Below are positions 1 through 8,126 of a DNA stretch of 64,000 nucleotides, piece by piece (position 1 is the first letter of the stretch; the number at the start of each line of letters is the position of its first letter). A program made the translations under genes and the position numbers. This stretch comes from Bilifractor sp002394235 (GTDB taxonomy: Bacteria > Bacillota > Clostridia > Lachnospirales > Lachnospiraceae), in the NCBI RefSeq assembly GCF_052118845.1, contig NZ_JBQKGJ010000001.1, forward strand, positions 1 through 64,000, read 5' to 3'. Under the pieces are notes generated by a model. The model worked only from the letters and a program-made list of their open reading frames with translations, was not told the DNA's origin and did no database searches.

Positions 1-394
1 GTCGCATAGCATTTGATATTTTACCCCATAAAAGCACGTTTAGATTGGATAGGGGTTTTTTGCGCTTTTTTAATGGGGCTTGGCCCCACAACTTATTAGG
101 CTATACAGTAAACCTCATACGTTAAGTCGTGCCACAAACTGTATAAGTCCCCGCGTCACTGTCTCTATTGTGCACCATTCCCCGGAACAGTACAATAGCT
201 TTTCGTACTATCCATATGTAATTTTGTTGCAGAAAAGTTTTGTCCGGCATATACTGAACTCAGCCGTCACGGCAGCTGCATTGCAGTGCCAGCCAGCTCC
301 CGCAGAGACCTGCGGCCAGTCTGAACGGAACGCATCAGAATCTGATACATTTTAACATATATTCGATGATTTTCCAAAAAGAGGTGCGGAAGAA
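1..394. other. Intergenic region upstream of the araC-type gene
   Basis: No convincing gene is seen here. The reading frame that crosses it has no usable ribosome binding site and no recognisable protein features. A small G/C dyad (TGGGG...CCCCA) lies near 74-88 and could be the end of a terminator for a gene outside the window. Positions 101-136 resemble, in inverted orientation, a stretch at 28845-28881 (see the repeat entry). Confidence 0.6.
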
Positions 395-1255
395 ATGAGC
401 GAGCTTCCCATGGGATTCAAGCAGAGCAACAAGGTATCGGAAAAACAGAACATGATTTCTCTGTCCGTCTACAACGTCGGCAGACAGAAGTGCACACCCG
501 GGTATAAATGGGGCCCCGGTGTCCGGGATCATTTTCTGATCCACTACATCAGCTCCGGTTCCGGGACGTACACCGCCGCCGGTCATACCTTCCGCCTTCA
601 TTCCGGAGATATGTTTCTGGCTATGCCGGAGACGGAGATTTTCTATCAGGCAGATGAACGGGATCCCTGGACTTATGAATGGGTTGGCTTTGCCGGTACA
701 GATGCTGCCGCTCTCGTGAGCAGAACGGATTTTTCCAGCAATCAGCTCGTCCTTCGCCAACTTCCATACGGAGTTGATGTGCAAAAGCACCTCCGGCGGA
801 TTGACGAAGCCTTCGGGAATACATTCTGTGACGCAGTGCGAATGACCGGGGAGCTCTACCTGCTGCTCGGAATTCTGATCTCCAACGCGACACGTCAAGT
901 ACGTCTTCCCGGAACCGCAGAAGACAATGTCTTCCGCGCCATCGAATATATTGCCTCACGTTATTCCTACTCCCTTACCATCAGCGACATTGCATCCTAT
1001 GTAGGCGTCAGCCGGAGTACTCTGTTCCGGGAATTCCGGGAAGGCATGCACATTTCTCCAAAGGAATACCTCGACCGCTACCGCATCCGGCGCGCCTGTC
1101 TTCTGCTGAAAGACACTAATCTTACGATCGCTTCTGTTGCGGCGTCCGTCGGTTACGACAATGGGCTTTATTTTTCGAAGGCATTCCGTCGTATGACAGG
1201 AATGACGCCCTCCGATTTCAGAAATCAGAGGGCGCCAGCGCATGGTTCCGGCTGA
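395..1255 (+). CDS. AraC-family transcriptional regulator
   Basis: A 286-residue AraC/XylS-type regulator. The N-terminal half (about residues 25-150) looks like a cupin-type ligand-binding domain (HYISSGSGTY, then LHSGDMFLAMP). The C-terminal 100 residues carry two helix-turn-helix motifs, including ISDIASYVGVSRSTLFREF and the family signature VGYDNGLYFSKAFRRMTGMTP. Such proteins usually sense a sugar or small molecule and activate a neighbouring operon. The gene is convergent with copA, so its target is probably to the left, outside the window. The start is supported by an AGAGGTG sequence just upstream. Ligand unknown. Confidence 0.9.
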   Translation: MSELPMGFKQSNKVSEKQNMISLSVYNVGRQKCTPGYKWGPGVRDHFLIHYISSGSGTYTAAGHTFRLHSGDMFLAMPETEIFYQADERDPWTYEWVGFAGTDAAALVSRTDFSSNQLVLRQLPYGVDVQKHLRRIDEAFGNTFCDAVRMTGELYLLLGILISNATRQVRLPGTAEDNVFRAIEYIASRYSYSLTISDIASYVGVSRSTLFREFREGMHISPKEYLDRYRIRRACLLLKDTNLTIASVAASVGYDNGLYFSKAFRRMTGMTPSDFRNQRAPAHGSG

Positions 1256-1266
1256 ACGCCGGAACC
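1244..1266 (+). terminator. Hairpin at the end of the araC-type gene
   Basis: Perfect 9-bp stem (GGTTCCGGC / GCCGGAACC) with a 5-base loop, overlapping the stop codon of the AraC-type gene. Only a weak T-rich tail follows, so termination efficiency is uncertain. It lies between two convergent genes and may serve both. Confidence 0.6.
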
Positions 1267-1296
1267 GGATTCTAATTACATCTCATTGCATCTCAT

Positions 1297-1506
1297 TCAT
1301 TCGATTCCCACGAATTCGTATCCGGCATCCTTGACAGCTTTCCGGATCTCATCCTCAGGCACTTCCCGGCTGAGCTTCAGAATGGCCTGTTTCTTCTCAT
1401 GGGACGCCTCCGCGCTTTCCACACCGTCAAGTGCCTCAAGTGCCTTCTTTACATGCATTTCACAGTGATTGCACATCATTCCATCAATTTTTACAGTTTC
1501 TGTCAT
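1297..1506 (-). CDS. copZ: Possible independent CopZ-like copper chaperone from an internal in-frame start in copA
   Basis: Inside the copA frame an ATG at 1506 begins a 69-residue stand-alone HMA domain (MTETVKIDGMMCNHC...). An AAGGAGG sequence at 1515-1521 lies 8 bases upstream, a near-ideal ribosome binding site embedded in the coding sequence. The sequence shows that independent translation is possible. That it happens is inferred. An alternative is that two formerly separate genes fused by loss of the copA stop codon and the old binding site is a relic. Confidence 0.55.
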   Translation of the reverse strand: MTETVKIDGMMCNHCEMHVKKALEALDGVESAEASHEKKQAILKLSREVPEDEIRKAVKDAGYEFVGIE

Positions 1507-3936
1507 CCTTTTGTCCTCCTTATTCATTTCATTAGTATCATTCTTATCTTCAGCTGCATTGCAGCAGAGATTCGTACCGGCAGCCGCAGCCATCCCTGTC
1601 GCTGACGTTCCGGCAGGTTCTCCCTTATGTGCCTCGGGCAGCGCTCTCTTCTTCATCGCTCTGTCGCGGGATGCGTTATGCACCTTGAACAGATTCAGCC
1701 GGAGCGCATTCATGCATACCGTGAAGCTTGAGAGAGACATGGCAGCCGCTCCCCACATCGGGTTCATCTCAATGCCCGGGTAGAGTCCCGCCGCCATGGG
1801 AATCAGCAGCGCGTTATAAGCAAACGCCCAGAACAGGTTTTCATGAATATTGCGAAGAGTCGCGCGGCTCAGACGAACCGCCGCGGATACATCGGTCAGA
1901 CGGGAATTCATCAGCACAATATCTGCCGAATCGATAGCGACGTCCGTGCCTGCTCCGATCGCGATTCCCGTATCAGCTCTTGTGAGCGCCGGTGCATCAT
2001 TGATGCCGTCTCCGACCATTGCCACCTTGCCGCGCTTCTGGAGCTCACGGATCACTGCCTCCTTGCCGTCCGGAAGAACGCCCGCGATCACACGGTCCAC
2101 GCCCGCCTGCGCGCCGATCGCCTTTGCGGTCGCTTCATTATCTCCGGTAAGCATAACAACCTCAATCCCCATATTCCGCAGTTCCTGTACGGCCTGTGCG
2201 GAATCCGCCTTAATAATATCCGCTACGGCAATAATCCCGAGAAGCTTCCCCTCCCGTTCAAAATAAAGCGGGGTTTTTCCATCCTTTGCAAGGGAATCTG
2301 CCCTTTTCAGCAGATCCTCAGGGACCGCGGCAAGCGTGGAGATAAAGCTTCCGGAACCTCCGTGAAGAACCTGCCCGTCTATCCGTCCGGTCAGACCGCT
2401 TCCGGTCAGTGCAGCAAAATCTGTCACTTCAGCCGCTTGCAGTCCCTCCTTCTCTCCCTCGGCCACAATTGCTCTCGCGAGAGGATGCTCACTCTTCTGC
2501 TCGAGCGCGTAAGCCACGCTCATCAGCTCAGTCTTTCCGATCCCGTCGGCAGGAATGATATCGGTAACCGCAGGTTTGCCTTCGGTGATGGTTCCGGTCT
2601 TGTCAAGAGCCACAATCTGTACTCTTCCCGCGTTCTCAAGGGCCTCCGAAGTCTTGAACAGTACGCCGTTTCTCGCGCCCATCCCGTTTCCGACCATGAT
2701 CGCCACAGGAGTGGCAAGTCCAAGTGCGCAGGGGCAGGAAATGACGAGAACGCTGATGGCCCGTTCAAGGGCAAATGCCGGTGTCTGTCCGAGAAGCAGC
2801 CAGATCACCAACACCGCAACAGCGATCAGAATAACCGCCGGCACAAAAATTCCGGAAACTCTGTCGGCGATTCTGGCGATCGGAGCCTTCGTCGACGCAG
2901 CGTCGCTGACCATCTGAATGATCTGTGAGAACGTGGTGTCCTCTCCGATCCTTGTCGTCCTCGCACGAATATATCCGGAACGGTTTATCGTTGCGGCGCT
3001 GACCGGATCATCTACTCCCTTATCGACCGGAACGGACTCGCCGGTGAGCGCAGATTCATCCACAGCTGTTGTGCCTTCGATGATCACGCCGTCAACCGGA
3101 ATGGATTCGCCGGGTTTCACGACAAAAATGTCCCCGGGATGCACCTCATCAATCGATATTTCGACCTGCTGTCCGTCCCGCTCCACAACCGCCGTCTTCG
3201 GAGCCATCTTCATCAGATTCTTCAAAGCATCTGTCGTTCTTCCCTTGGAGAGAGACTCCAGTGTCTTTCCCACGGTGATCAGTGCCGGTATCATCGCCGC
3301 CGACTCAAAATACAGCTGGTTATGATACAGCGGCATCAGGTCCATGTTCGATGTGCCGGTTGTCAGCAGATATGTCATCCGGAACAAGATGAACAGGGAC
3401 CACCCGAACGATACACCGGAGCCCAGAGCCACCAGTGTATCCATATTGGGAGAGCCGTGAAAGAGCGACTTGAAGCCGGAGATAAAAAATGCCCGGTTGA
3501 TGATCATCACCACGATCGTAAGCAGCATTTGAAGAATCGCAAGACCGATGTGGTTATGTACCAGAAATTCCGGTACCGGCCAGTTCCACATATTGTGCCC
3601 CATTGTGATATACATCAGCGCAATCAGAAATCCGACAGACAGAATCAGCCGCCGGACAAGCTTCGGCGTCTCGCGGTCCTTCAGTGCGTCCTCCTCTGCC
3701 GCAAACTTTGCGGCAGAACTCTGCTTCTGAGCGGCAGCATTCTTCGGCTCGGCACCGTATCCGGCATCCTCCACCGCTTTTATGATTTCAGCCGGTCCGG
3801 CTGTACCGTCAACAGCCATCGAATTGGTCAGAAGAGAAACCGATACCGATTTCACTCCCGGAACCTTTGAAACTGCTTTTTCCACATGGGCCTGGCATGA
3901 AGCACATGTCATACCTGTTACAATATACTGATTCAT
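1297..3936 (-). CDS. copA: Copper-exporting P1B-type ATPase with fused C-terminal CopZ-like domain
   Basis: An 879-residue heavy-metal ATPase that should pump Cu(I) out of the cell. In order: an N-terminal HMA domain with MTCASC (residues 9-14), membrane helices from about 96 to 225, the TGES actuator loop (298-301), the Cu(I)-type CPC motif (401-403), the phosphorylation motif DKTGT (445-449), SEHP (482-485), TGDN (597-600) and GDGIND (642-647), then two last helices. After residue 755 comes an unusual extension: a low-complexity linker with a CC pair (791-792), then a second HMA domain with MCNHC (821-825). In many relatives that last domain is the separate chaperone CopZ. csoR lies upstream in the same direction, so the pair is very probably copper-induced. 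Confidence 0.96.
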   Translation of the reverse strand: MNQYIVTGMTCASCQAHVEKAVSKVPGVKSVSVSLLTNSMAVDGTAGPAEIIKAVEDAGYGAEPKNAAAQKQSSAAKFAAEEDALKDRETPKLVRRLILSVGFLIALMYITMGHNMWNWPVPEFLVHNHIGLAILQMLLTIVVMIINRAFFISGFKSLFHGSPNMDTLVALGSGVSFGWSLFILFRMTYLLTTGTSNMDLMPLYHNQLYFESAAMIPALITVGKTLESLSKGRTTDALKNLMKMAPKTAVVERDGQQVEISIDEVHPGDIFVVKPGESIPVDGVIIEGTTAVDESALTGESVPVDKGVDDPVSAATINRSGYIRARTTRIGEDTTFSQIIQMVSDAASTKAPIARIADRVSGIFVPAVILIAVAVLVIWLLLGQTPAFALERAISVLVISCPCALGLATPVAIMVGNGMGARNGVLFKTSEALENAGRVQIVALDKTGTITEGKPAVTDIIPADGIGKTELMSVAYALEQKSEHPLARAIVAEGEKEGLQAAEVTDFAALTGSGLTGRIDGQVLHGGSGSFISTLAAVPEDLLKRADSLAKDGKTPLYFEREGKLLGIIAVADIIKADSAQAVQELRNMGIEVVMLTGDNEATAKAIGAQAGVDRVIAGVLPDGKEAVIRELQKRGKVAMVGDGINDAPALTRADTGIAIGAGTDVAIDSADIVLMNSRLTDVSAAVRLSRATLRNIHENLFWAFAYNALLIPMAAGLYPGIEMNPMWGAAAMSLSSFTVCMNALRLNLFKVHNASRDRAMKKRALPEAHKGEPAGTSATGMAAAAGTNLCCNAAEDKNDTNEMNKEDKRMTETVKIDGMMCNHCEMHVKKALEALDGVESAEASHEKKQAILKLSREVPEDEIRKAVKDAGYEFVGIE

Positions 3937-4078
3937 TGTGACTTTGACCTTCTTTCCTCATTTAAATACTTCGATTTCCGCATTTCTTACTCAAAATGCA
4001 TCCATCTCTGTATTCGTTTCTCAAAATACTTCCCTTTCCACATTTCACGCCCGAAACGCTTTCCTTTCCGTATTCCAC

Positions 4079-4504
4079 TTATTTCATAAGCTTCTGAAGC
4101 ACACTGCACAGCTCATCAATCGTCTCATCATTGCCCTGACGGATATCATTTGCCACGCAGCCGCGGATATGACAGCCGAGAAGCACCTTGTTGAAGCTGT
4201 TCAGCGCACTTGTCGCGGCTGAAACCTGAATCAGAATGTCTGGACAGTAGGCATTATTCTCCACCATCTTCTCAATACCACGAATCTGTCCTTCCACCCT
4301 TTTCAGACGGGTCAGCAAAGCCTTCTGCTCCTCCGGCGTCCTCGCCTTGTGCTTCCCCGATCCGCATCCGCAGGTATTTTCTCCCGCCAGTACTGCTTCT
4401 TCGAGCGTTTCAGTGTCCTTATCCGCCTGCCAGTCTTCACCGTCCGAAGCATGATCCGAACAGCATGCAGGTATCTTTGTTTTCTTCTCTTCTAAATCTT
4501 TCAT
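4079..4504 (-). CDS. csoR: CsoR/FrmR-family copper-sensing repressor
   Basis: About 141 residues from the ATG at 4504, which has a GGGAGG site upstream. A frame extension to 4540 lacks one. The C-terminal 90 residues match the metal-responsive DUF156 fold: LLTRLKRVEGQIRGIEKMVE, then C in NAYCPDIL, then H and C in LGCHIRGCV, the usual Cu(I) ligand trio. The N-terminal 50 residues are an unusual Cys-rich extension (ACCSDH, NTCGCGSGKH) not needed in classical CsoR. It may bind extra metal. The protein should release DNA when loaded with Cu(I) and derepress itself and copA. Confidence 0.92.
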   Translation of the reverse strand: MKDLEEKKTKIPACCSDHASDGEDWQADKDTETLEEAVLAGENTCGCGSGKHKARTPEEQKALLTRLKRVEGQIRGIEKMVENNAYCPDILIQVSAATSALNSFNKVLLGCHIRGCVANDIRQGNDETIDELCSVLQKLMK

Positions 4505-4519
4505 AACCGCCTCCCGTAA

Positions 4520-4534
4520 TACCCCGGCCGGGTA
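4520..4534. promoter_or_regulatory. Second CsoR-like palindrome in the csoR leader
   Basis: TACCCCGGCCGGGTA is a near-perfect dyad just upstream of the csoR ribosome binding site. It resembles the operator between the promoter boxes and may be a second binding site. Confidence 0.5.
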
Positions 4535-4548
4535 TCTCATCTGTTGTT

Positions 4549-4577
4549 AGAATATACCCTTACGGGGTATATGTCAA
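4549..4577 (-). promoter_or_regulatory. csoR-copA promoter with embedded CsoR-type operator
   Basis: On the minus strand a consensus -35 TTGACA (4577-4572) and a -10 TATTCT (4554-4549) are separated by 17 bp. The spacer is filled by a dyad of the form ATATACCC-N5-GGGTATAT (4552-4572), the type of G/C-flanked palindrome bound by CsoR proteins. Repressor binding there would block RNA polymerase. Confidence 0.8.
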
Positions 4578-4641
4578 CCATATTTTTTCATTGGTGACTT
4601 GCAACATAGTTTATCCTTTGTAACTGGCAATCATCTGAAAT

Positions 4642-4679
4642 ATACTTCGCATTCGGCTGCGGCTCACTGTTCGTGTAAA
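4642..4679. repeat. Partial copy of the 99-bp dispersed intergenic repeat
   Basis: Matches the last ~38 bp of the repeat copies at 21038-21136 and 27247-27345 with one difference. It directly abuts a terminator hairpin. Confidence 0.75.
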
Positions 4680-4710
4680 AAAGGCTGCCGCACTTTCGTG
4701 CAGCAGCCTG
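4676..4710 (-). terminator. Rho-independent terminator of the thiN-SGNH transcript
   Basis: Strong GC stem (AGGCTGC ... GCAGCCT with an inner TGCAC/GTGC-type helix and a GAAA loop), followed on the minus strand by a run of T (A run at 4677-4682 on the plus strand). Confidence 0.88.
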
Positions 4711-4715
4711 CTTTT

Positions 4716-6467
4716 TCATTTTCTTTTGCGGTTTTTCATCTGAATCAGGACGCCCAGGATGACCATCAGAAAAATTCCTGCTGCATCTGCTGCAGCGGCA
4801 GCCCGATAATCAAAGACTTCCCCTGTGAGTGTGAGATCTCCGCTCTCCGCCTCTGTAACCGTCCGAACCTCCCGTCCATTTTCATAGGTCCAGAATCCGA
4901 ATGACGTCAGGAATGGCATTGCCGGATTTTTCAGCCGGAGCGGCAGATCCTCCACGGTGTACGTCTCCGGAAGCCCTGCGGTACTGTATACCCCCGGAGT
5001 GTACCGGATATGATAGATGACGGGTTCGGCACTCATGATGATTTCCACATCATGATCGGGCATCCGGAAGTCGGTGACGCCCGCCTCTTTGCCCGACAGC
5101 GCATCCGGCGGATCTCCGGTAACTTTCAGATCTTTGTATCCCCTCTCCTCCGATGCGAGAAGACTGACCTCATCGCCGAACGTGCAGCGGATCGTGAAGG
5201 TCCGCTCCCGATCGCCGGATTTTTGACTTCCCGGCACCGATCCCCCGTTGAGACCGACTCCCTTTCCGGCACGGATCGTAAGGCTGTATGTCAGCGGAGT
5301 ATAATGGAAATCAAATTTTGTGGTGCCGTCTGGAGAAATGACGCCGGTCTGCGCACCGGGAGTTTTATATCCGTCTTTTGCCGGCGGATTCACCGTTACC
5401 TTTTCCCCGGTCGTACCATATCTCGTCTCCACATCATCCGCTTCGCTCCCACAGTGAAAAATCACCTGATACGGTGTGTGATCCGATGCCTTCCACGATG
5501 CCGTAAGGGTGATATTCTCAGACGGCATCTTTGTCTGATCCGTCACCCCGTTCCCATTCAGACTCCATCCGGAAAAAACATACCCTTCTTTTTCGGGCAC
5601 AGGCAGATCCGTCAGAGATTCACCCTCCCGGATTTTTTTCTCCTTCACAGGGCAGGTGCCGCTCGCCGCGTCAAAGACAACCGTATATTCTCTCTTTTGC
5701 TCCTCCGACACCGCATTCCGGATATAATCGTGAATGGCCCGATAGGTGCCGCCGTCATAATGAATTCCATCCACTGTGGCGTAGCCTCCCGACAAGAGGA
5801 AACTGTAGGAATCGATCCAGGTAACCTTGTCACTCAGCGTGTTTCTCAGCGTGTCATTGAACGGCGCGCAGGTGCCATCATTGGAATAAATTGATGAGGA
5901 CGTCTCCGCTCCTCCGTTCTGATGACCGACCGGATTCACCGAATCAAAGAACACGCGGTTGCCGTCCCTGCTCCAGCTGTCTGCATTCGCATTCACATAT
6001 TCCGCATAACGGTTCGCACTGCTCACAGGGGATCCCATATCATTGCAGCCCATGAGAATAACAAGATCTGTATTCCCCTGTTCCATCCAGGGCTCTGCCT
6101 CTGCCATACCTGTTCCGGCAAACCAGTCAAAGCCCATGGCTACACGTCCGATATAAACCTCATTTCCCAGAGATGCGTTAATGTCCTCGCTGTAGCCGGA
6201 TCCGGAAAGCGTAATGTACATGCCGACCGTTCTGGAATCCCCGACAAAGACAATTCTGCGGTTTTCATCTGCCGTCCCCGCAGCCGCGCCATCCGTTTTA
6301 ACCGTACGCACTGTCCCGGTATTTTCCGCTCCGGCGGCAGGAAGCGCGGGAAACAGGAGCATCGCGGCAAAGAGGCTGACAAGTATGCCGGCAAACCGCA
6401 GATGCGGATAAGATCGTCTATGACTGGATCTGTCATTTGAGTGTTGTCCGAATGTATGATCCCTCAT
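4716..6467 (-). CDS. Secreted or membrane-anchored SGNH-hydrolase-like protein with InlB-type repeat
   Basis: About 583 residues from the ATG at 6467, which overlaps the thiN stop codon (TGATG) and suggests translational coupling. A frame extension to 6509 has only a GTG. A signal-anchor segment (FAGILVSLFAAMLLFPALPAAG) is followed by an SGNH/GDSL-like domain with the GDS motif (VFVGDSRTVGM), the block-III N in GCNDMGS and a late D-x-x-H-like stretch (DGIHYDG). Next come an InlB/Listeria-Bacteroides repeat (residues ~275-340, EGYVFSGWS), more beta-rich sequence, and a C-terminal membrane helix with a KNRKRK tail. There is no LPXTG signal. Probably acts on the cell surface. Substrate unknown. 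Confidence 0.8.
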   Translation of the reverse strand: MRDHTFGQHSNDRSSHRRSYPHLRFAGILVSLFAAMLLFPALPAAGAENTGTVRTVKTDGAAAGTADENRRIVFVGDSRTVGMYITLSGSGYSEDINASLGNEVYIGRVAMGFDWFAGTGMAEAEPWMEQGNTDLVILMGCNDMGSPVSSANRYAEYVNANADSWSRDGNRVFFDSVNPVGHQNGGAETSSSIYSNDGTCAPFNDTLRNTLSDKVTWIDSYSFLLSGGYATVDGIHYDGGTYRAIHDYIRNAVSEEQKREYTVVFDAASGTCPVKEKKIREGESLTDLPVPEKEGYVFSGWSLNGNGVTDQTKMPSENITLTASWKASDHTPYQVIFHCGSEADDVETRYGTTGEKVTVNPPAKDGYKTPGAQTGVISPDGTTKFDFHYTPLTYSLTIRAGKGVGLNGGSVPGSQKSGDRERTFTIRCTFGDEVSLLASEERGYKDLKVTGDPPDALSGKEAGVTDFRMPDHDVEIIMSAEPVIYHIRYTPGVYSTAGLPETYTVEDLPLRLKNPAMPFLTSFGFWTYENGREVRTVTEAESGDLTLTGEVFDYRAAAAADAAGIFLMVILGVLIQMKNRKRK

Positions 6468-7162
6468 CAGTCCCTTGTCTCCATGACGATCAGAATTCCT
6501 TTCCTGCACTCGATGATACCCTCATCAGCGACAATCTCATTGCTTGTAGTGAGACCTCCGTCGCCCTGGATGATGTCCGCGTCCTTCAGCGGATATCGGA
6601 ATCCAGTGAGGCTGACCCCGTGAGCCTCTCCGCGAAACGGATAGACCGAGACATACTTTCCGTACTGCTCCGATTTTGGGATCACGATTTTCCGTCCCAC
6701 CGGCATGGAGATCCGGTTCGTTCCGTCGATGATACTGCCCTCAATCCCTCGCGCATAGAGCTTATACAGGTCAAACACACTGCTGAAGACATGATCCAGC
6801 CTTGTTCCCGTAGCCCCGAAAAAGCAGACGGCATCCGCACCGGCTGATACAGCCTTTTCGAGAGCGATGTCGGTATCCGTCATATCCTTTTCCGGACGGT
6901 ATTCATCGATCGGGACACCTGCCCTCCGGAATGCGGCAAGCTCCGGGGCAGCATCCGCTCTCTCCTTCGATGTCCGTGCCGTTCCACCCGCGGAAAGGCT
7001 GTCAAAGTCTCCCACGATATAATCCGGTGTGATCTGATTCTGATAGCAGAACCGTACACCACGGTCCGCCGCGATGCAGATCTCCGGTTTTTCCTTATCC
7101 AGATACTCCAGGGCAGCCCTTTTATCGATGCTTCCCCCGGAAAAAACAACCACTTTCCGCAC
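6467..7162 (-). CDS. thiN: Thiamine pyrophosphokinase
   Basis: 231 residues, the usual size. It transfers pyrophosphate from ATP to thiamine to give thiamine diphosphate. Characteristic features are AADRGVRFCYQN, the acidic VGDFDSLS motif, and FFGATGTRLDHVFS in the middle, followed by a beta-rich C-terminal thiamine-binding domain. It lies at the end of the housekeeping block after rpe and rsgA, the common Clostridia order, separated from rpe by a tandem-repeat spacer. Confidence 0.95.
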   Translation of the reverse strand: MRKVVVFSGGSIDKRAALEYLDKEKPEICIAADRGVRFCYQNQITPDYIVGDFDSLSAGGTARTSKERADAAPELAAFRRAGVPIDEYRPEKDMTDTDIALEKAVSAGADAVCFFGATGTRLDHVFSSVFDLYKLYARGIEGSIIDGTNRISMPVGRKIVIPKSEQYGKYVSVYPFRGEAHGVSLTGFRYPLKDADIIQGDGGLTTSNEIVADEGIIECRKGILIVMETRD

Positions 7163-7236
7163 GTTTTTCTTCTTTCCTCTCGTTCTTTCTTATCCCCGCG
7201 TATTCTTCCGCTCTCATCCATTCCCGCCTTATAACT

Positions 7237-7421
7237 GCAGGCTTATTCCGGCTTCTTATATCCGGGTTCTAATGCCTGCAGCCCTGTTCCGGCTTCTTAT
7301 ATCCAGATTCTGATGCCTGCAGCCCTGTTCCGGCTTCTAATATTCGGGTTCTAATTCTTGCAGCCCTGTTCCGGCTTCTCACTTTAAAAATTTATACCCG
7401 CAAGCCTTCTCCGGCGTCCGG
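7237..7421. repeat. Degenerate 41-bp tandem repeat between rpe and thiN
   Basis: Units start at 7237, 7278, 7319 and 7360 (the last 40 bp long), plus a partial unit from 7400. Each begins GCAGCCCTGTTCCGGCTTCT or close to it. The array fills almost the whole gap between the two genes. Confidence 0.88.
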
Positions 7422-7441
7422 TGCGCGTTTTCGCCCGCGAT

Positions 7442-8125
7442 TCACCTGCCAGACATTTCCCTCTCCTGAATCCGTTTCATCAGATCGGATGCATTTTTCG
7501 CGATATCTCCGCGGAAAACAGCCGAGCCGGCCACAATCACAGACGCGCCGGCGTCCAGAACAGTATCAATCGTGGAAGCATTGATGCCGCCGTCAACCTC
7601 AATGGGAAGATCCTGATACCCGGCCTCATCCAGCTTCCGCCGCAGATCACGGATCTTCGCCGTCATTGACGGTATATATTTCTGTCCGCCGTATCCCGGA
7701 TTCACGGTCATGATCAGAACCATATCCACCTTATCCAGCACATAATCAAGCACCTGCAGCGGTGTCGCCGGATTCAGAGCAACCCCGGCCTTCATTCCGC
7801 TCTCATGGATATGCTGAAGCGTCCGGTCCAGGTGCGCACAGGCCTCTGCGTGAACGGTAAACATTTCCGCGCCCGCCTTCGCGTAATCGTCCACGAACCG
7901 GTCCGGCTCGGTCACCATCAGGTGAACATCAAAGAACATTTTCGAAACAGGCCGGATAGAACGGATCACGACATCGCCAAAGGAAACCGGCGGCACAAAC
8001 TGACCGTCCATCACGTCAATGTGAAGCCATGGTGCTCCGGCGTTTTCCAGGATGCGTACCTGTTCGCCGAGTTTTGAAAAATCCGCAGATAAAATAGAGG
8101 GGCTAAGTCGGTAAATTCTAGTCAT
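7442..8125 (-). CDS. rpe: Ribulose-phosphate 3-epimerase
   Basis: 227-residue TIM-barrel enzyme that interconverts ribulose 5-phosphate and xylulose 5-phosphate in the pentose phosphate pathway. Clear signatures: LSPSILSADF at the start, HIDVMDGQFVPP (catalytic Asp and metal site), DVHLMV, TVNPGYGGQ and EVDGGIN, then a phosphate-binding glycine turn VAGSAVF. The ATG follows the rsgA stop by one base, so the two are probably co-translated. Confidence 0.97.
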   Translation of the reverse strand: MTRIYRLSPSILSADFSKLGEQVRILENAGAPWLHIDVMDGQFVPPVSFGDVVIRSIRPVSKMFFDVHLMVTEPDRFVDDYAKAGAEMFTVHAEACAHLDRTLQHIHESGMKAGVALNPATPLQVLDYVLDKVDMVLIMTVNPGYGGQKYIPSMTAKIRDLRRKLDEAGYQDLPIEVDGGINASTIDTVLDAGASVIVAGSAVFRGDIAKNASDLMKRIQEREMSGR

Positions 8126-8126
8126 G

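Noticed and set aside
335..898. Minus-strand frame opposite the araC-type gene
   Set aside because: Shadow of a clear AraC protein on the other strand; no family features.
1843..3870. Long plus-strand frames opposite copA
   Set aside because: Antisense shadows; Arg/His/Cys-rich nonsense without a start signal.
7237..7421. Possible CRISPR array
   Set aside because: Units are contiguous and degenerate with no unique spacers between constant repeats, and no cas genes are near.
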